NCBI GenBank assembly: GCA_002319875.1
Contig: DCFS01000249.1
Location: 36,817 to 53,219 of the forward strand
Source: Treponema sp. UBA1798
GTDB lineage: Bacteria; Spirochaetota; Spirochaetia; Treponematales; Treponemataceae
Reading direction: 5' to 3'
Length of the DNA: 16,403 nt
Position 1 is the first letter of the stretch. Every line of letters starts with the position of its first letter. The notes under the pieces were generated by a model. That model was not told where the DNA came from and searched no databases. It saw only the letters and a list, made by a program, of their open reading frames with translations. Position numbers and translations under genes: made by a program. Positions 13,610 to 16,403 of this stretch are shown here, piece after piece.

Positions 13610-15592
13610 GTGAGCCGAAAAAAAGATACGAGAGTAGCGGATGTTATTGATAGAATACGGTATTTACGTATAACAAAAAAAATTTCAATAGAAGAGCTTG
13701 CAACCAGAGCGAATTTGTCGCGAAGCTATATCTATTATATAGAAACGAAAAAGAAAAATCCGACGCTGACTGTTCTTTTTCAGCTTGCTGATGCGATGGA
13801 TGCCGATATTGAAGATTTTTTTGATTCATCCTCTGTCAATCAATCCGGTTGTAAATTGAATAAAAAAATTATCACAGAAAACAAAGACTGTAATTCTTCA
13901 AACCTTTTCAGAATTTTCTCTTTTTTTAATATGTACCAGAAGAAAGGATTCAAGTCTGATTATCTTTCATGGAAAGAATTATATCTGCTTTTATCAGTGA
14001 AGCAGAATGGTTCAAGTTCTATAAGCAATCTGGCAGCTAATCTTGAAATGCCTGTACTTGATATATCAAGGATGGTATCCGATTTGAAATCACGCAATAT
14101 CCTGCAGAAGAGAATAAACAGCAGCGACCACCGGGTTACCCTTTCTGTACTGACAGATACAGGCCTGATGCTTTTGGAACGACATGAACAGAATTTTCGT
14201 GCATATCTGGAAAGTGAAACAAAGACTTGTTCAGCAGAACGCGGCGAAACGGATTTGGATAACCGTTTCTGTGAAAATTCCGACCGGCTTTTTTGCAGTT
14301 TTAAGCCGATATTCAATAGCGATGACGAAATTGTAGATCTTGAATTCCTTAGGGCAAATCAGGCTTTTATACGTGAGTTTCCTAAAAACAGATCGCTTAT
14401 GCATAGTACCCTCCTGTCGCGTATGTTTTATCAGCATTTTTCCAATATATTGGCTGCATGTAATACTGTGTGGAAAACACAAAAACCGGTAAGCATGATA
14501 CTTGATGTAACACCCCGGAATAAGAGTTATACGTGCAAATTCAGCAGGAACGTTGACAGCATTGTTATTTCTTCTGAATCAGTCCATAGTATAGCAGACG
14601 AAGCCCTGCGCGAGCTTTTACCGTATTATAATTATTTTTTCAGCAGCAGACCCGCTAAAATGGTTTTGGAATGTACTACAGGAAGAATACTTGAAGTAAA
14701 TGAGGCAGCTGTCCGGTTTTACGGCTGGTCCCGCCTGCAGTTCCTGGAAAAAAAGATTTATGATATCAGTTTGAATTCTTACGACGTTATACGGTCACGG
14801 CTTATGTCAGGAGGCATAAAAAGTGACAGGTCTGAAAAAATATTTCATGTGCAGCACAGAATTGCAGACGGAAGCATAAAAAAACTGGAAGTTCACATTT
14901 CGTCATGCCTATGGGGCGAAACAAGAATCCAATATGTTACAGTAAAACAGGAAGAAGCCGCATGTACTAAGATTCTGCCGGATGTTCATGAAGAAAAAAA
15001 AACAGAGACAAAAATAAATGAGGATTTTCAGGCATTCGTTTCAGAATATGAAAGCAATATTATGGATATTAACGAATTGTTTGATCATATAAAAAAAGAC
15101 GGCAGATGCTGTTATTATTCTGCAGGCGATCATTTTTTTGAATATGGTACGCTTCTTCCAACGTTCGGATTTATTCTTGATGGAATTTTTCGTGTTTATT
15201 ATGGAACACCTTCAGGACATGAATATACACTGGAGTATCTGCATTCAGGCGATATAATTGATTCTTTATCCTTTTCAAACTGTAATCCTGAATATGAAAT
15301 TATTATTGAAGCTGTTGTACCATGCAAAGTTATTGTTGTTGATCAGATTTTGTTCAAACGCAGAGCTGTTGTTGATCCGCATGCATTTGAGTTTCTCTAT
15401 TATCTTGAAAAAAAGAGACTGGGAAGACTTGAAAGCCGTGTTATGCTGCTCCTTACCGACAATGCGAAGGAACGCTATGAACAATTTATGCAGAGTGAAG
15501 GTGAATTTACGAGATATCTCCGGGGACAGGATATCGCCTCTTATTTAGGAATCACACCCGAAACTTTAAGCCGTATCAGAAACACAAACTGA
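13610..15592 (+). CDS. Multi-domain regulator: XRE HTH, MarR-like, PAS-PAS, cNMP barrel, Crp/Fnr HTH
   Basis: A 660-residue protein in one open frame. Domains in order: XRE-type HTH (about 10-71, with ISIEELATRANLSRSYIYYIE and LADAMD); MarR-like winged helix (about 105-200, with the ISNLAANLEMPVLDISRMV helices and a DHRVTL wing leading into LTDTG); PAS-like region (about 225-325, with IVDLEFLRANQAF); a second, clearer PAS (about 338-447, with GRILEVNEAAVRFYGWS); a charged linker (448-485); a cNMP-type beta-barrel (486-590, with ILDGIFRVYYGTPSG and LHSGDIID); Crp-type HTH (about 605-660). The barrel lacks the R-A phosphate-cassette pair that binds cAMP and has no FNR-type cysteine cluster, so the signal is something else. 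The recognition helix TPETLSRI carries E651, S654 and R655, the FNR pattern for TTGAT. Start is GTG at 13610; an ATG two bases before it runs straight into TGA. GC is low compared with the genes around it. Confidence 0.85.
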   Translation: MSRKKDTRVADVIDRIRYLRITKKISIEELATRANLSRSYIYYIETKKKNPTLTVLFQLADAMDADIEDFFDSSSVNQSGCKLNKKIITENKDCNSSNLFRIFSFFNMYQKKGFKSDYLSWKELYLLLSVKQNGSSSISNLAANLEMPVLDISRMVSDLKSRNILQKRINSSDHRVTLSVLTDTGLMLLERHEQNFRAYLESETKTCSAERGETDLDNRFCENSDRLFCSFKPIFNSDDEIVDLEFLRANQAFIREFPKNRSLMHSTLLSRMFYQHFSNILAACNTVWKTQKPVSMILDVTPRNKSYTCKFSRNVDSIVISSESVHSIADEALRELLPYYNYFFSSRPAKMVLECTTGRILEVNEAAVRFYGWSRLQFLEKKIYDISLNSYDVIRSRLMSGGIKSDRSEKIFHVQHRIADGSIKKLEVHISSCLWGETRIQYVTVKQEEAACTKILPDVHEEKKTETKINEDFQAFVSEYESNIMDINELFDHIKKDGRCCYYSAGDHFFEYGTLLPTFGFILDGIFRVYYGTPSGHEYTLEYLHSGDIIDSLSFSNCNPEYEIIIEAVVPCKVIVVDQILFKRRAVVDPHAFEFLYYLEKKRLGRLESRVMLLLTDNAKERYEQFMQSEGEFTRYLRGQDIASYLGITPETLSRIRNTN

Positions 15593-15623
15593 TTTCGTTT
15601 TTTTGCAAAGAGATATTTATCAA

Positions 15624-15639
15624 ATTGATTTAAATCAAT
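15624..15639. promoter_or_regulatory. Perfect FNR-type binding site
   Basis: ATTGATTTAAATCAAT is a perfect 16-bp palindrome containing TTGAT-N4-ATCAA, the full FNR consensus. It begins 31 bases after the stop of the Crp/Fnr-domain regulator. Its centre is 15631.5. With the -10 box at 15661-15666 it sits about 41.5 bp before the expected transcription start, the class II activator position. Confidence 0.65.
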
Positions 15640-15660
15640 GACATTATCGCTTTATCTACT

Positions 15661-15666
15661 TATTAT
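15661..15666 (+). promoter_or_regulatory. -10 box of an activator-dependent promoter
   Basis: TATTAT matches the -10 consensus at five of six positions. There is no normal -35 box; the FNR-type palindrome takes its place. The predicted start near 15673 gives a leader of about 53 bases to the ATG at 15726. Overlapping alternative -10 boxes exist in this AT-rich stretch. Confidence 0.45.
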
Positions 15667-15725
15667 TATAACTAAATATTAAAAGAAAATAACAAAATTT
15701 TACTTTCTCTCAAGGAGAATACAAC

Positions 15726-15758
15726 ATGACATTTCTTCAAGTCTCTGATGGATTCTGA
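15726..15758 (+). CDS. Ten-residue ORF behind a strong Shine-Dalgarno; leader peptide or gene remnant
   Basis: AAGGAG (15712-15717) with an ideal 8-base gap leads to ATG at 15726 and a ten-residue peptide, MTFLQVSDGF, stopped by TGA at 15756-15758. Beyond the stop the frame stays open for only eight more codons. It follows the FNR-type promoter and precedes the cheW-like gene by about 108 bases. The start signals are better than those of several real genes in the window, yet no long frame follows. It may be a leader peptide or the broken 5' end of a lost gene that the FNR-type promoter once served. No family is recognisable. Confidence 0.35.
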   Translation: MTFLQVSDGF

Positions 15759-15866
15759 GTAAATACAGAACATCTGTCAGTCTGATTGTATTGGCTTATT
15801 AATATGAATTCAACATAACGCTGCCGGCAATGGAGAGACGGGATATATGCAAGAGGAGGTATGGAG

Positions 15867-16373
15867 ATGGAGATGACGAAGCGGAAACTGCTGAACGGAG
15901 CGCGTTTCCTGAGCTTTATGCTTGACAGCGAAAGCTACTGCATGGACATCCTGAAGGTACGGGAGCTCATGGGCATGACCCCGATCACACCGCTGCCGCG
16001 AACGCCTGCGTTCATCAGGGGGGTGATAAACCTGCGTGGTCAGATCATACCGGTGATAGACCTGAGGCTCAAGTTCGGGCTTGCATTCCGGGACTACACG
16101 AAGCGCACGTGCATCATTGTGGTCGAAGTGGAGTACAGCGGAGAGAACGTGCTCATGGGGCTTGTAGTGGATTCCATACAGGACGTAGTGAGCATACCGG
16201 AAGACAAGCTGTCGAAGCTTCCGTATATAAGTGCGCGGATAAAAAGCGAATACATACGTGGAGTGGCGGACACCGGCGAAGGGATGAAGATAGTGCTGGA
16301 CGTGCTCAAGGTGCTCAGCGAAGAAGAGCTCGCGGTGGTAAAGGATACTGCGGAAGCACAGGCAGGGGCATAG
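15867..16373 (+). CDS. cheW: CheW-type chemotaxis coupling protein
   Basis: A 168-residue CheW-domain protein. It shows the usual landmarks: a first strand with FLSFMLDSESYCMDILKVREL, MGMTPITPLPRTPAFIRGVINLRGQIIPVIDLRLKFGL, and a closing GLVVDSIQDVVSIPEDK. CheW links chemoreceptors to the CheA kinase at the cytoplasmic face of the membrane. There are three in-frame ATGs at 15861, 15867 and 15873; AGGAGG at 15854-15859 has a 7-base gap to the middle one, which I take as the start. Hand counts of several lines give about 55-57 % GC with many C- or G-ending codons, against under 40 % in the regulator gene just before, which is a striking shift. No receptor or kinase gene lies within the window. 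Confidence 0.92.
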   Translation: MEMTKRKLLNGARFLSFMLDSESYCMDILKVRELMGMTPITPLPRTPAFIRGVINLRGQIIPVIDLRLKFGLAFRDYTKRTCIIVVEVEYSGENVLMGLVVDSIQDVVSIPEDKLSKLPYISARIKSEYIRGVADTGEGMKIVLDVLKVLSEEELAVVKDTAEAQAGA

Positions 16374-16384
16374 GAACAGGAGTA

Positions 16385-16403
16385 ATGATACGAACGTTCC
16401 TTT
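16385..16403 (+). CDS. Possible start of a next gene, cut by the window end
   Basis: An ATG at 16385 preceded by AGGAG (16378-16382), only two bases apart, opens a frame of six codons before the window ends. The 11-base gap after cheW would fit an operon. GGAAC (16373-16377) and GTTCC (16396-16400) also form an inverted repeat followed by TTT, so a terminator is an alternative reading. Too little is visible to decide. Confidence 0.2.

Noticed and set aside
15756..15785. TGA at 15756 as a selenocysteine codon
   Set aside because: The frame reaches another TGA after eight codons, no stable hairpin is evident just downstream, and no protein is recognisable.
15823..15830. Sigma-28-like -10 (GCCGGCAA) before cheW
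   Set aside because: Only six of eight bases match GCCGATAA and no TAAA lies 14-16 bases upstream.
1..16403. CRISPR arrays, tRNA or rRNA genes, insertion sequences and prophage
   Set aside because: No regularly spaced repeats, cloverleaf-like sequences, transposase or integrase motifs, or terminal inverted repeats were seen on reading both strands.

Overview
The window looks like chromosomal DNA from a spirochaete, most probably a Treponema. The strongest marker is a gene at 6338-7219 whose mature N-terminal part matches the Borrelia/Treponema P83/100 family. A CheW chemotaxis gene, relaxed lipobox use and moderate GC (roughly 40-45 % by eye) agree with this. The genus is an inference. I see no tRNA, rRNA, insertion sequence, phage gene or CRISPR array.

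Layout. 1-1887 (+): a radical SAM enzyme overlaps a TetR-type regulator, with a promoter and an inverted repeat in front. 1888-5254 (-): a polar amino acid ABC transporter (lipoprotein, permease, ATPase), then an M24 Xaa-Pro-type peptidase, which reads as an amino acid/peptide scavenging unit. 5394-6144: a possible 25-residue hydrophobic small protein (+) converges on an alpha/beta esterase (-). 6338-7219 (+): a short P83/100 protein carrying a C-terminal membrane anchor. 7386-10059 (-): an MBOAT O-acyltransferase and its DHHW/AlgX-like partner, a typical pair for acylating surface polysaccharide, preceded by a Ser/Thr/Asn-rich outer-membrane beta protein (10137-11450). 11757-13322 (+): a TauE/SafE-type exporter and a TIGR02757 (DUF2400) protein. 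13610-15592 (+): a 660-residue regulator. 15867-16373 (+): CheW.

The standout is the 660-residue regulator. In one uninterrupted reading frame it carries an XRE HTH, a MarR-like winged helix, two PAS-like regions, a cyclic-nucleotide-type beta-barrel and a Crp/Fnr HTH: three DNA-binding modules with sensory modules between them. Its Crp-type recognition helix has the E-x-x-S-R pattern that FNR uses to read TTGAT. Thirty-one bases after its stop codon lies a perfect FNR-type palindrome, TTGAT-TTAA-ATCAA, centred about 41.5 bp before the start expected from a good -10 box (class II activator spacing). That promoter leads with a strong Shine-Dalgarno into an ORF of only ten codons, and then into a CheW gene of much higher GC. 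The regulator's own start is preceded by two copies of a 13-bp repeat, 75 bp apart; the second touches the GTG start, which suggests autoregulation.
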